DNA of 64,000 nucleotides from Streptomyces sp. NBC_01431. Lineage in GTDB: Bacteria; Actinomycetota; Actinomycetes; Streptomycetales; Streptomycetaceae. Under the pieces are notes generated by a model. It was not told the origin of the DNA. It saw only the letters and a list, made by a program, of their open reading frames with translations, and searched no databases. Made by a program: the position numbers and the translations under genes. Shown one piece after another: positions 18,501 to 28,304 of this stretch. Location: contig NZ_CP109496.1 in NCBI RefSeq assembly GCF_036231355.1, forward strand, positions 186,001 through 250,000, written 5' to 3'. How positions within the stretch are numbered: the stretch's first letter is position 1; every line of letters starts with the position of its first letter.

Positions 18501-20251
18501 CGCAATGCCGAGTAGTTAGGGCCCGGGATCCTCCGTCAAGAGGGTCGGTGCAAGTCTGTAGTGCCCCTGTTTGGGGCGTTCCAGGAAGCCGAGAGTGGCC
18601 CATTCGGTGAGTTGGGTTCGTAGGCCGTGGCTGGTGTCTCCGAGTCCGGTTGTGAGTTCGGTGACCGTCCATAGGCGGTCGGGGCGGGTGCGCATCAAGG
18701 CGGTCACGCAGGCGCGGCGGGTGCCGGGCTGGGCGAGCTGGGTTCCGGGGCGGCGAGTGTGGAGACTCCGGGGCGGCGGTGGGGCGGGGGGGCGGTTGGA
18801 TGGTGACGTGGAACTCGATGACGGGGGTGCTTGCCCGGGGACGGGGCAGAGCGCGGTCGCAGGCGATGTAGCGGGAAGTGGGGTGCTTGACGCGGCGGGC
18901 GCTGATGCGCGCGCGGCGCGGCGGTAGCCGGTGCCGTTGGACGGCGTGGTGGACGGGGTTGGGGTGGTCATCGGACAGGGGCCCGGTGGTGATGCTGGCG
19001 CGGGCGGCTTCCAGGGCAGCGGTGTAGCAGCCTCGGTCGGGGTCGTCGCCGGCGAGGGCGTCGATGATGGCCATGCGTAGGAGCTGGTGGCAGATGAGCA
19101 TGGCCCACAGTTCCTGTTCGAGTCCGGCGCGGTGGCCGGAGCGGAGCGGGCGTCCGCCCCGGGTGGTGGCGCGGATTTCGCGGTAGCCGGTCTCGATTTC
19201 CCAGCGTTCGTGGTAAAGGCGGGCTATGTCACCGGCCGGGTGGCGTACGGGGTCGAGGAGGGTGGTGGCCAGGCGGTAGTCGTGTGTGAGGATTTCGCCG
19301 TCGGGGCCGGTGAGAGTGAACCGGGCCTGCACGATGCGCACGGTCAGGGTGCCGAAGGTGCTCAGGAAACTGCCGTCGGGCAGCACGGTGTGCGCGCGAG
19401 GAGTTCGCCGAATTGTCATCCGGACCAGGAAATCGGCGCCGGTGGCGTGTACTTCCGCGAGGAAGTCGTTGGCGTCGAAGCCCCGGTCGAGCAGGACCAG
19501 CATGCCGGTGGCGAGTCGGTGCAGCAGCGTGCGGGCCAGGTCTCTTTCATCGCACTGGCGGCGGTTTTCGCCGATGCTGGCGCCCAGCAGGCCGCGGGTT
19601 CCGGTATCCATCAGCGTCATCACGTTGAGCGCGGGGTAGCCGGCCCAGCCCAGACGCGTGCGGACGCGTCCCAGCCAGGCTCGGTTATCGGCGGTGTCCG
19701 GCACGTGCAGTGAGTGACAGCCGTCGAAGGCCACAGTGCGAAGGCCGCGATAGCCCACGCCCGGCATTCCTGGCGATGCCAGCGGAACCGTCAGGACCTC
19801 GAACAAGACGCGGAACGGCGTCGGCCCCAACCGGGCCCGCAGATGCCGCAGCGCCGCCGCGGTGGGATGCGTGGCCTGCGTGCCCCACGCGTGGACCAGC
19901 TTTTCCCACACCAACACCATCCCCAGGTGCGGGAACAGACCCAAGGCGAGCACGAAGTACACACCGCAGAGGGATGGCAGAAGGCGCAGGCGTTGCTGGA
20001 GCCGGCCGGTCTCCGTCAGGACCGCCTCCACCAAATCCGGTGGCAGGTAGGCAGTGAGCGCGCCCAAATGCCCTGGTAAGAAGCGGTCGTCCACAGCGGA
20101 AGTCGACGGGTCGGGCACGGCAGGCTGACGGAGCAACGGGACCTCGGTGCAGGTGAGTTCTCGGCAGAGCGATCACGCTAGCCGAGGTCCCGACTCGCAT
20201 GCTCGTGCCTCTTGACAACGCATCAGCCCTGCTTAACTTCCCGGCATTGCG
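18501..20251 (-). mobile_element. IS4-like insertion sequence
   Basis: Imperfect 20-bp terminal inverted repeats share CGCAATGCCG followed by a similar AGTTA block (18501-18520; complement of 20232-20251). They enclose one minus-strand transposase gene of IS4 type and define a ~1.75-kb element. The exact ends are approximate, and no target duplication was confirmed. Confidence 0.7.
18516..20136 (-). pseudogene. IS4-family transposase, frameshifted at a G run
   Basis: The DDE core is clear: 'LRTVAFDGCHSLHVPDTADN', MLVLLDRGFDANDF and the YREI signature (LYHERWEIETGYREIRATT). The natural C-terminal winged-helix-like end (RPDRLWTVTELTTGLGD, then GFLERPKQGHYRLAP) is in another frame ending at 18516. 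The switch falls at or near the seven-G run at 18786-18792. The uncorrected frame runs on without homology to 17989. A single-base change would restore a full transposase. Confidence 0.8.
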
Positions 20252-20889
20252 GCGCTCCGCGCTGGGCTCCGCCCACCCTGGACAACTCAGCCCCGTCCCT
20301 GGACCTGGCTGGCTATCGGGCGGCCCCTCCCTTGTGGCGTCCGTCCGCAGGTCAAGTGCCGTATGGGTGGGGAGATCCACTGAGCAGGTGTGGGGTCACC
20401 CCCGAGCATGCGGTGGCCGTTTTCAAATAGCGCCATCAGCACTCGGCCATCCGGTCGAAATGGCCGCATGGACAGGGCCTGGTTGGGACGACAGCCCGGG
20501 TCCTGGCCGTGGAAGCGGCCGCGGCAGGGCCGGTATTCCCGTGGTCGCGCTTCCAAGTGACCGGCGACGTGTGGGGACGCCCGCAGCCTGTCGTACTTGT
20601 GTGCACTTCACTGACCGCTGGTTCAGCGACCCGCCGTTCCTGCGGTCACCAGCGTCAGCAGCCCCGCCGCTACCGAGGGGTGGTCTCCGGGAACGCGTCA
20701 GGCCTGCGCAGCCGGATGTCTGTGCAGGCCTGACGGCGTGTATCGATGAGGTTGAGGCATCGGTTCAGCGAGGCCACGGCCGGTGAGTTCCGGGCAAGTA
20801 GACTGCGGCCGCCGGGTCGGGCGCATTCCACGGCCGACTACGTCCTCGGGGCCCCGCTGATGGCTATACCTGACGCGCGGGGTGAGCGC
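20252..20889. other. intergenic region, no gene recognised
   Basis: About 640 bp lie between the IS4-like element and the pseudo-protease gene. Open frames here have no recognisable protein features. Confidence 0.4.
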
Positions 20890-22440
20890 TTAGCGGGTCC
20901 AGGCGTCCTTGCCGTCGGTGAGGGTGCCGTCGCCGTTGCCCTGGTAGATGGTGAACTTCTGCTGGTTGTTCCAGAGGCTGCCGAGGTCGGTCTTGCCGTT
21001 GCCGTCGAAGTCGCCGCCCAGGATGGCCTGGACGCTCTTCCAGCTCTTGTCGGGCCACATGGATGCGCCGTCGCTGAGGCCGCCCTTGCCGTTGCCGTAA
21101 CGGACCAGTGCTCCGTCGCCGTTGGTGATGACGACGTCGTCGCGGCCGTCGCCGTTGAAGTCACCGGTGGTGAGCTTGGAGGCGACCTTCCAGGACGGGT
21201 CCTTCCACATACTCTGCGCGGTGCCGTTCAGCGCACCATCGCCGTTGGTGGAGTACGCGTACAGGTCGCCGGTGGACCAGACGGTGAGCAGGCCGTCGTG
21301 GCCCGAGTTGTCCGGCTTGAACCGGGCGATCTGGAGCATGCTGTTCCAGTTGGTGGAGTCCGGCCACATGAGCTTGCCTTCGGCGAGTGTGCCGTCCGAC
21401 TTTCCGGCATACAGGCGAAGGTGTCCGTCGTTCCAGACGGAGGCGATGTCCATCTGGCCGTCGCCGTTGAAGTCACCGGCCACGATCTTGGTGGCGGCCT
21501 TCCAACTGCTGTCGCTCCAGAGCTTGCGCCCGTACTCGAAGGTGCCGTCGCCTCGGGCGGCGAAGGTGTGGAGGGTGCCGTCCTTGAGGACCACCGCCAG
21601 GTCGCTGCGGCCGTCGTTGTTGAAGTCACCCGCCGTCATCACCGTAGTGACATTGGGGAGCAGCTTGCTCAACTGCGGCCGGGTGGCAGTGGTGTTGCCG
21701 AGCGGCTGGATGAAGGTGCCCAGGTCGTCGACGCGGGTGTCGAGGGCGCTGGTGCGGGTCTCGGCGGGGTCGGTGCCCAGGCAGCCGCCCTGCCAGGAGC
21801 GGCTGTTGACCGCCACCAGTTCAAGGGTTCCGTTGACGTTCCGTACCGCGGGTGCGCCGGTGTCGCCCTGGCACAGCACCGCCGCATCCGACCCGTTCAG
21901 AGCGACCGAGCCGCCATCGACGGAGGCGACCGTGAAGGTGCCCGAGTGTGGCTTGTTCGGCACCCACTCCGTCTTCGTCCGCCCAAAACCCACCGACTGC
22001 AACTGCTCACCAGCAACGGGAGCCGATGTACTCAGCTTGATGGGCTTGGCGTTGGCTATCGGCCAGGCCAGTTGCACCAGCGCTACATCCCGGTCCGGAT
22101 GCACGTTCACGTATGCGGCGTCCACCACGCTGCCGGCCGCCGCCCCCAGGTCGGGACGGCCCACCGTGACCGTCGTCCGCACCACGGGCTTGCCGGACTT
22201 CGCCGGCAGACCACCATCAGCGAAACAACTCGCCGCCGTCATCACCCACTGCGCCTCGACCAACGCGCCGGAGCAGGCTTGTTTGTCACCGAAGTTCAGC
22301 TTGACGGTGTAGCCAAGGTCGCTCTCCCTGGCATCGGTGCCCGAGAGGGCACCAGCAGGATTGGCGGAGATGAGACCCGTCGCCATGGAGAGCGCAAACA
22401 GGCCAGTGAGCCACGCGATACGTGGACTCTTTCCAGACAT
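20890..22440 (-). CDS. secreted trypsin-like pseudo-protease with FG-GAP/VCBS repeats
   Basis: The protein has 516 residues from ATG 22440 (AAGGA upstream). The signal peptide covers residues 1-31. Residues 33-250 have the S1 trypsin fold, but the catalytic positions are changed: TAASC instead of TAAHC puts Ser71 at the His site, and GDTGAP instead of GDSGGP puts Thr194 at the nucleophile. Asp118 is kept. Residues about 270-516 hold five FG-GAP/VCBS-type repeats with calcium-loop motifs (DFNNDGRSD, DFNGDGQMD, DFNGDGRDD, DFDGNGKTD). It is probably a non-catalytic extracellular binding protein. Confidence 0.85.
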   Translation of the reverse strand: MSGKSPRIAWLTGLFALSMATGLISANPAGALSGTDARESDLGYTVKLNFGDKQACSGALVEAQWVMTAASCFADGGLPAKSGKPVVRTTVTVGRPDLGAAAGSVVDAAYVNVHPDRDVALVQLAWPIANAKPIKLSTSAPVAGEQLQSVGFGRTKTEWVPNKPHSGTFTVASVDGGSVALNGSDAAVLCQGDTGAPAVRNVNGTLELVAVNSRSWQGGCLGTDPAETRTSALDTRVDDLGTFIQPLGNTTATRPQLSKLLPNVTTVMTAGDFNNDGRSDLAVVLKDGTLHTFAARGDGTFEYGRKLWSDSSWKAATKIVAGDFNGDGQMDIASVWNDGHLRLYAGKSDGTLAEGKLMWPDSTNWNSMLQIARFKPDNSGHDGLLTVWSTGDLYAYSTNGDGALNGTAQSMWKDPSWKVASKLTTGDFNGDGRDDVVITNGDGALVRYGNGKGGLSDGASMWPDKSWKSVQAILGGDFDGNGKTDLGSLWNNQQKFTIYQGNGDGTLTDGKDAWTR

Positions 22441-22653
22441 GATGGTCCTTATGAATGGTTGTATGCGGGAGCGCAACGCAGGCTGCACGGCGGAGAGTAG
22501 CCTTCGTCGGTAAAGCATCAAGAGCTGGCAGTCCCGGTGGTCCGTGCTTTGCGACCTCACCGCAGAATGCTCAGCACTACAGGTCTGCCGAACAGGCTTG
22601 CTTGCTAGTCGTGTTCACATGTCGGCGATGAATCCGGAGCCGATGGCGCTGGG

Positions 22654-23172
22654 TCAGCCGTTGACGCGGAGTTCGACCAGCATGGACGGTGTTCCGTCGT
22701 TCCCCGTCTCGCCCATGGGCTTGTAGACGCCCTTGGGAGCGTTGATGATCGTTTCCGTGCCGTCGGCGGTGATCTTCGCCTGGACCGGGCGGGTCTGGGC
22801 CCACAGGCCGTAGGCCTCGGGCAGTTCCATCGTCACGAAACCTTGCTTGCCGGTGACGGCGAAGCAGAAGTACATACCGCCGGTTCGTGACTCGACCTTG
22901 ATGTCATACGCAGAGGCGCAGTCGGTCAGGAGGATATGACCATCACCCTGCTTGAGGGTGATCTTCTGGTCCTTGAGGATCTGCGCCGCATTCGGGTACG
23001 CGAACTGCTCCACCGAGGACGGCATGCCTGCCGTGGGTGAGGCTGCGCTGCTTGCTTCTTTGGTGTCGCGGGGCGCCGCCTGGGCAACAGAGAGGGCCGC
23101 GACGGCGGCGCAAGCGGTGAGTGCGGCTATGGCGCCGGTAACTACGGTTTTCCGGGCAGGAGTTGTCGCCAC
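22654..23172 (-). CDS. small secreted protein, unknown function
   Basis: The protein has 172 residues from a GTG start with GGAAG upstream. An Ala-rich signal peptide covers about 1-32. The mature part has two Cys (DCASAYD and MYFCFAV) that could form a disulfide, and reads as a small beta-rich domain (GFVTMELPEAYGLWAQ). It is on the same strand as the pseudo-protease, about 210 bp upstream, so the two may be co-regulated. I recognise no family. Confidence 0.65.
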   Translation of the reverse strand: MATTPARKTVVTGAIAALTACAAVAALSVAQAAPRDTKEASSAASPTAGMPSSVEQFAYPNAAQILKDQKITLKQGDGHILLTDCASAYDIKVESRTGGMYFCFAVTGKQGFVTMELPEAYGLWAQTRPVQAKITADGTETIINAPKGVYKPMGETGNDGTPSMLVELRVNG

Positions 23173-23432
23173 GGGTACTTCCGATCGATGAGAGGGGCGC
23201 TATGTGCCCGCGAGGTGAACACAAGTAAAGCATATGTAAGAATCAAGCATCGCTTGCCCCAAGCTCTCTTTGCCTGGGGCCTGTTGTGGCGCGTCTACCT
23301 TGAGGTCTCCGCTTGAGCGGTTTGACGCTAGAGCGGAATATGGCCTTCCGATTGTGTGCAGCTCCTGCCTTGGAAGGTGATTTTCGCCCCAGTTGCGTGC
23401 CGCAGCAGCGCGTCAACCGGAGGGGAAACAAT

Positions 23433-26400
23433 ATGAAATGGCGCCCGCACTCCAAACGAGTGCCGCAGTCCGCAAGAACCGGCCGCCCCAGAACCGTGCG
23501 TCTGCGCAGTACCTGCGCGACACTGATCCCCGCTGCCCTGGTCGCGGGCCTTCTGGGGGTCTCGCCGGCGTCGGCTGATGACGCTTCCAAGCCGCCTGTC
23601 GACCGTCGAAGCGTCGTGCAGTTGTGGGAATCAGGCGGGCGCGGCATCAAGTGGGAGGCCGAGAAGGCCCTTCTGGGCTCGGACGATGACATCAACGCGT
23701 TCCTGGTCGGCAAGGACAAGACGCAGTACATAGATGACCGTGTGGCTGTCAGTCGCATGATCAACTTCGGTGGTCGGGGAGTCCGGATCGCGGGCACCGC
23801 GGCGCTTGCGACCGGTAAGCCCGAGGATGTGCAGGCATTCCTGCGGGACGGATGGAAGGCTCCGCTCGACCAGGACCGGCGTGTTGAGGTCTCCACGATC
23901 ATCAACGCCGGTGGCCGGGGCGTGCAGATGGCGGGCACCGAAGCCCTGAAGGACACACCGGAGGACGTCAAGCAGTTCCTCGAGGTCGGCCAGTACAAGG
24001 CCCAGGAGACGGATGACCGCGTCGCGGTCTCCAAGCTCATCAACTTCGGCGGGCCCGCGATGCAAGCCGCCGGAACGCTCGCCCTGCAGGGCACCCCGGA
24101 CGATATCCGTGAGTTCCTGGAGATCGGGCAGTTCACGGCCCGCAACCGGGATCAGGAAACCGCAACCCTGCAACAACTCCTCGACCAGGCCAAGCAAGCG
24201 GGCGCACAGGCCGATGTGGCCACCAAGGAGGCCGAGGAGGCCTCTGCCCGCGCGGTGACCGCCTCCGAGCTGGCCAAGCAAGCTGCACAGACCGCGGCCA
24301 AGGAGGCGGCTGCCGCCAATATCGACTCGAAGACGGCCGCGTACAAGGCGCAGCAGGCCGCACAGGCGGCCATGGCCGCGGCAGAAGCCTCCCAACAGGC
24401 CATCCAGTCCGCCAACGCAGCCAACCGGTCGGCCCGCATCGCAGCACTGGCCGCCGCGCAGACCTCTGCCGCAGCGACCGCTGCCGCCGACGCCGCCAGC
24501 CGTGCCTACGATTCCTCTGTCGCCGCGCTCGGCGATGCCTCCAAGGCGGACAAGGCCAAGAACGACGCCGTTGCCGCCCGAATGGCCGGCAATCTCGCCA
24601 GGGAATCTGGCATCGCGGCCGAGCACGCGGCTGCCGCGTCACGCGCTGCCGCCACCGCGGTGAACGCGGCCTTGAGCGCCGCGGGTAATTCTGATGCTGC
24701 AGCAGATGCAGCCGAAGAGGCCAACAAGAGCGCGGACGCTGCAGGGGCGCACTCCGAGGAGGCCCACCAAGCCGCGATCCAGACCCGCCGCCACGCTGCC
24801 GAAGCCAACCGCGCTGCCCAAGCGGCCATCACGCTGGCCAACAAGGCCGCCGACGCCGCCATCGAAGCGCGGGATGCGGCCAACTCGGCAGCCGGGCACG
24901 CGAACAAGGCCGCCGACGCGGCCGAGGAAGCCGTCAAACACGCCGGCGAAGCCGACAAGGCCTCAGCCCAGTCCAGCGCCTACGCAACAGCTGCTGCGGA
25001 AGCCGCCTCCAGCGCGGAAGCCGCCGCTACCACCGGCAAGAAGGTGTTTGCTCTGGCCCGTGAGGTCGAAGCAGAAGACCTCACCACCCGCACCAACGCC
25101 GCTATCGAACGCGCCAAGTCCCAGAAGACCAGCACCGACACAGCGGTCTCCAACCTGGCGAAGGCCGCGCTGGAGGGCAAGGCGATCGACGACGACACAA
25201 CGGCCCTGGCCGCCGAAGCCGACAAACCCGGCGCCGATACCAAGGCCGTCGCCGTCAAGGGCCGCGCCATAGCCATGCGCGCCATGAAGGCCTTCGACTC
25301 CTGGCGCCAGTCCGCTGCCGCCCAAGCCCTGGCCGGCAGCGACGACGACGTCCTCACCTACCTGCGTACCGGTGCGAAAAAGGCCGGCAGCGACGAAATT
25401 CGGCAGCAGGTCTCCGACCTGGCCTCCCAGAGCCCCTATGAGCAAGTCCGTACCGGTGCCGTCGAGGCGCTGAAGGGGACGGACCAGCAGATCAGCGACT
25501 TCTACTCCACCGGCCAGTTTCAGGTCGCGCTCGTGGAGTACCGCGTCCTCATATCGAAGATCAACAATGCGGGCGGGCCCAGCGTCAAGAAGGCCTCCCA
25601 GGACGCCTTGGCCGACGGTAGCGTCCAGGCTCTGACAGCCTTCCTCAACAACGGCCGCTACCAGGCCCAGAACACCGACGAACGGGTCATCGCCACCAAG
25701 CTCTACAACGACGGCGGACCCGAGGTGAAGGGCGCCGCCATGGTTGCCCTCACAGGCCCCGCCGCCAAGCTGCATGACTTCGTCGAGATCGGTCAGTACA
25801 TGGCCGACCGCAAGGACAAGCTCACCGACAACCACGTCGCCCAAGGCCAGCGTCTCCTCAACGAGACCTTCGAAGTCGCCGCCACCGCCCGCCAGAAGGC
25901 GAATACCGCAGCTCAGGCCGCTGCCATCGCCAAGGGCGCCAAGGCCGACGCCAACAAGGCCGCCGCCGACGCCCTCGCCTCAGCCGCCCTGGCCAAGACA
26001 TACGCAGCTGACGCCGCCCAGTCGGCCGACGCCGCCCAGGCCAGCGCGAATCAGGCTGCCAAATCCGCTGCCACGGCCCGCGATGCCGCCGACAGAGCTA
26101 GCAACGACGCCGCCGCAGCCGAGGAATCCGCCGCCCAGGCCCAGTTCTCCGCCACCTACGCCCGACAGTCCGCCGATGCCGCTAACCGCTCCGCCGCCAT
26201 CGCCTATGACGCCAAACTAGATGCGGGCAAGAGCCGCGACGAAGCCCTCCAAGCCGCCAGCGCAGCCTGGGCTCATGTCAACGAGGTGCGCCAGGCCGAG
26301 GAAGCCGCTGCACGTCAGCAGGCAGAAAGCGACCGAAAGAAGCAGCAGGAGGGTAAGAAGAAGAAGCCCTGCATCCCGCGAATCAACCAGGACCATCTCC

Positions 26401-27425
26401 CGCTCTGTGTGTGGAACACGGAGGACTACGTACTCCAGCAGCCGGACATCGATAACGCGTTCAACCGCTTCCTGGCCAAGGGCTTCATGATCGCTACGGG
26501 CCTCGAGGGCGTAGTCAAGTGCATGGAGAACCCCACACTGATGGAGTGCCTGGGCGCTGGCGCCGATCTCGCGGGAGCCAGCAAGATGTCGGCCGCTGAG
26601 AAACTCCTATCCAGAGGCCTCTCAGCCGTCGAAGACCTCGCCAACGACAGCCGCTTTTACAAGCTGCCCCCTTGCACCAAGTGCTTCCTCGCAGGCACCA
26701 AGGTACTCATGGCGGACAGCAGCACCAAGAACATCGAATCCGTCAAGATCGGCGATCAGGTCACAGCGACCGAACCACTCAGCGGCAAGACCGAGCCGCG
26801 CAGAGTGACAGCCCTGATCGTCACCGAACACGACAAAATCTTCAACAACCTCTCCATCAAGACCCGCCAGGGCCTTGAGCATCTCATCGCCACTAACGAG
26901 CACCCCTTCTGGTCACCGTCCCAACACGCCTGGGTCGAGGCCGGAAAGCTCACCAAGGGCATGACCCTGCGCGCCGTTGACGGCACCACCGTCGACATCG
27001 ACGGTAACTACTCCTATGAGCAGAACGCCCGCACGTACAACCTCACCGTCGACGACCTTCACACGTACTATGTACTGGCCGGGACCACACCGATCCTCGT
27101 TCATAACTCCAACTGCATGGGGCCAATGCTTGATGACACAAGTGAGGCTTACATTCGCGGGAAGCATTTTGCTGGCGGGGCGAACTTGGATGCAACCAAG
27201 GGTGTGTTCAGTCACGATGTCGATCTCGATCAGCTTGCTGAAAAGGCAGGTGGGGTTGCTTCATCTGAACCGAACGCGAGCGGTTTCTATGAGCGGGTAG
27301 TCAATTACGAAAAGCCTATCGGGGAGACGTCAGCCCAAGATGGGGCGCGACAGACGTCGTGGTTCATGCTTGTGCAGGACAAGTGGGGCGGCGTGATCAC
27401 GATGTATCCGATTCCGCCCAGGTAA
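23433..27425 (+). CDS. secreted polymorphic toxin: ALF repeats, Ala-rich coiled coil, Hint, C-terminal nuclease-like domain
   Basis: The protein has 1330 residues; ATG 23433 follows GAGGGGA. A signal peptide (about 1-49) ends near ASADD. ALF repeats follow at about 60-235 (AGTEALKDTPEDVKQFLEVG) and again at about 610-810. An Ala-rich helical stalk lies between and after them. A Hint autoprotease runs from Cys1084 (CFLAGTKVLM) through NEHPFWS to His1224-Asn1225 (VHNSN). The last ~100 residues (GKHFAGG, then RQTSWFMLVQDKWGGVITMY) look like a BECR-fold RNase toxin, related in pattern to colicin-E5/CdiA-type domains. Hint cleavage should free it. The toxin tip has visibly lower GC than the stalk. 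Confidence 0.82.
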   Translation: MKWRPHSKRVPQSARTGRPRTVRLRSTCATLIPAALVAGLLGVSPASADDASKPPVDRRSVVQLWESGGRGIKWEAEKALLGSDDDINAFLVGKDKTQYIDDRVAVSRMINFGGRGVRIAGTAALATGKPEDVQAFLRDGWKAPLDQDRRVEVSTIINAGGRGVQMAGTEALKDTPEDVKQFLEVGQYKAQETDDRVAVSKLINFGGPAMQAAGTLALQGTPDDIREFLEIGQFTARNRDQETATLQQLLDQAKQAGAQADVATKEAEEASARAVTASELAKQAAQTAAKEAAAANIDSKTAAYKAQQAAQAAMAAAEASQQAIQSANAANRSARIAALAAAQTSAAATAAADAASRAYDSSVAALGDASKADKAKNDAVAARMAGNLARESGIAAEHAAAASRAAATAVNAALSAAGNSDAAADAAEEANKSADAAGAHSEEAHQAAIQTRRHAAEANRAAQAAITLANKAADAAIEARDAANSAAGHANKAADAAEEAVKHAGEADKASAQSSAYATAAAEAASSAEAAATTGKKVFALAREVEAEDLTTRTNAAIERAKSQKTSTDTAVSNLAKAALEGKAIDDDTTALAAEADKPGADTKAVAVKGRAIAMRAMKAFDSWRQSAAAQALAGSDDDVLTYLRTGAKKAGSDEIRQQVSDLASQSPYEQVRTGAVEALKGTDQQISDFYSTGQFQVALVEYRVLISKINNAGGPSVKKASQDALADGSVQALTAFLNNGRYQAQNTDERVIATKLYNDGGPEVKGAAMVALTGPAAKLHDFVEIGQYMADRKDKLTDNHVAQGQRLLNETFEVAATARQKANTAAQAAAIAKGAKADANKAAADALASAALAKTYAADAAQSADAAQASANQAAKSAATARDAADRASNDAAAAEESAAQAQFSATYARQSADAANRSAAIAYDAKLDAGKSRDEALQAASAAWAHVNEVRQAEEAAARQQAESDRKKQQEGKKKKPCIPRINQDHLPLCVWNTEDYVLQQPDIDNAFNRFLAKGFMIATGLEGVVKCMENPTLMECLGAGADLAGASKMSAAEKLLSRGLSAVEDLANDSRFYKLPPCTKCFLAGTKVLMADSSTKNIESVKIGDQVTATEPLSGKTEPRRVTALIVTEHDKIFNNLSIKTRQGLEHLIATNEHPFWSPSQHAWVEAGKLTKGMTLRAVDGTTVDIDGNYSYEQNARTYNLTVDDLHTYYVLAGTTPILVHNSNCMGPMLDDTSEAYIRGKHFAGGANLDATKGVFSHDVDLDQLAEKAGGVASSEPNASGFYERVVNYEKPIGETSAQDGARQTSWFMLVQDKWGGVITMYPIPPR

Positions 27426-27451
27426 GTTGCAGCAACGGAGGATCCTACGCC

Positions 27452-27742
27452 ATGGGTATGGCCATCTACATCGAGAATCAAATTCATGAACGCGTTGATC
27501 AACTGCTGGACGATAAGGACGAGACGCTAATGCGTGTCTGCGAGTCTGGCCCTTCAGGGAGTATCCGAAAAGCCATCTCGCGCTACGGTGACACGATGTT
27601 GAACATCTATCAGTTGCGCTTGCTGATCGATGAGCTTCAAGCGCTGCCGCAAGACTTGTCGTCGCGTACTGTGAAACGCTTGGAGGAAGCCGCGCATGTG
27701 GCGATCAGAAGTCGCGGGTACCTTTACTTCGTAGGGGACTAG
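27452..27742 (+). CDS. putative immunity protein for the adjacent toxin
   Basis: The 96-residue acidic, helical protein (MGMAIYIENQIHERVDQLL, then YQLRLLIDELQAL) starts 26 bp after the toxin stop, with GGAGG at 27437-27441. ATG 27458 is an alternative start. Small size, position and low-GC composition matching the toxin tip are standard for polymorphic toxin immunity genes. I do not recognise the family. Function is inferred from context only. Confidence 0.7.
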   Translation: MGMAIYIENQIHERVDQLLDDKDETLMRVCESGPSGSIRKAISRYGDTMLNIYQLRLLIDELQALPQDLSSRTVKRLEEAAHVAIRSRGYLYFVGD

Positions 27743-27798
27743 CCATTAGGCCCCCTGCTGCGTAGAGTCTCCCTGATTGCCGAGACGAAATTCTGAAG

Positions 27799-27829
27799 AC
27801 GCCCCTCTGAAACTGTTTCAGAGGGGCGT
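27799..27829 (+). terminator. intrinsic terminator of the toxin-immunity operon
   Basis: A perfect 14-bp stem (27799-27812 with 27816-27829) with loop CTG is followed directly by TTTC. It lies 57 bp after the immunity stop codon. Confidence 0.88.
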
Positions 27830-27912
27830 TTTCAGCGCTTTGACGGCAGTAGTTGCTGCTGAGATTGAAAGGGTGGGGTGGCAGAAGGCGTTGGCGATGC
27901 TACATCCTCGTC

Positions 27913-28070
27913 ATGAGGTACGCGGATGGCGGCGGTCTGACGGCTGCGGGGCGGGCGAAGCGTGAGGCAGTGCGCTTCGAGGCCGCGGAGATGTTCGAGC
28001 AGCGGACGCGGCCGCCGGAGGTGGCCCGCAGGTTACGGGTGTCGCGGAAGTCGGCTTACGCCTGGCACGA
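27913..28070 (+). pseudogene. IS630-family transposase N-terminal fragment
   Basis: ATG 27913 opens MRYADGGGLTAAGRAKREAV, then EVARRLRVSRKSAYAWHD. This is the N-terminal helix-turn-helix of IS630-type transposases. Homology stops near 28070 and the catalytic part is absent. It is distinct from the IS630 element just downstream. Confidence 0.6.
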
Positions 28071-28304
28071 CAGGGAACAATGCCCGCCCCTCCCCTACCG
28101 CCCCGCGGACCACACGCGCACCCCAACCGGCTGAGCGCGCCCCCTTCAGCCGAATGTTCCCGGATTCGGTTGCGCGCACAGCCGCCAGACCCGTCAATGG
28201 AACAAGGCAGGTGCCCCGGCACCTCTGTGCCTCTTCCGTCCGGAAGAGACCCAACGCCCCCTCGTTGCTGGCGGATTCTCGGGGTCCTCGCAACACCTGG
28301 TGGC

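Noticed and set aside
17989..18515. Extension of the IS4-like transposase frame
   Set aside because: The sequence past the frameshift has no homology; the true C-terminus is in another frame ending at 18516.
20199..20786. 195-residue plus-strand frame
   Set aside because: No family features or ribosome site; composition is that of random high-GC DNA.
24200..26350. DNA-level tandem repeats in the toxin gene
   Set aside because: The repetition is compositional (Ala-rich helices); codon order varies and no exact tandem unit is visible.
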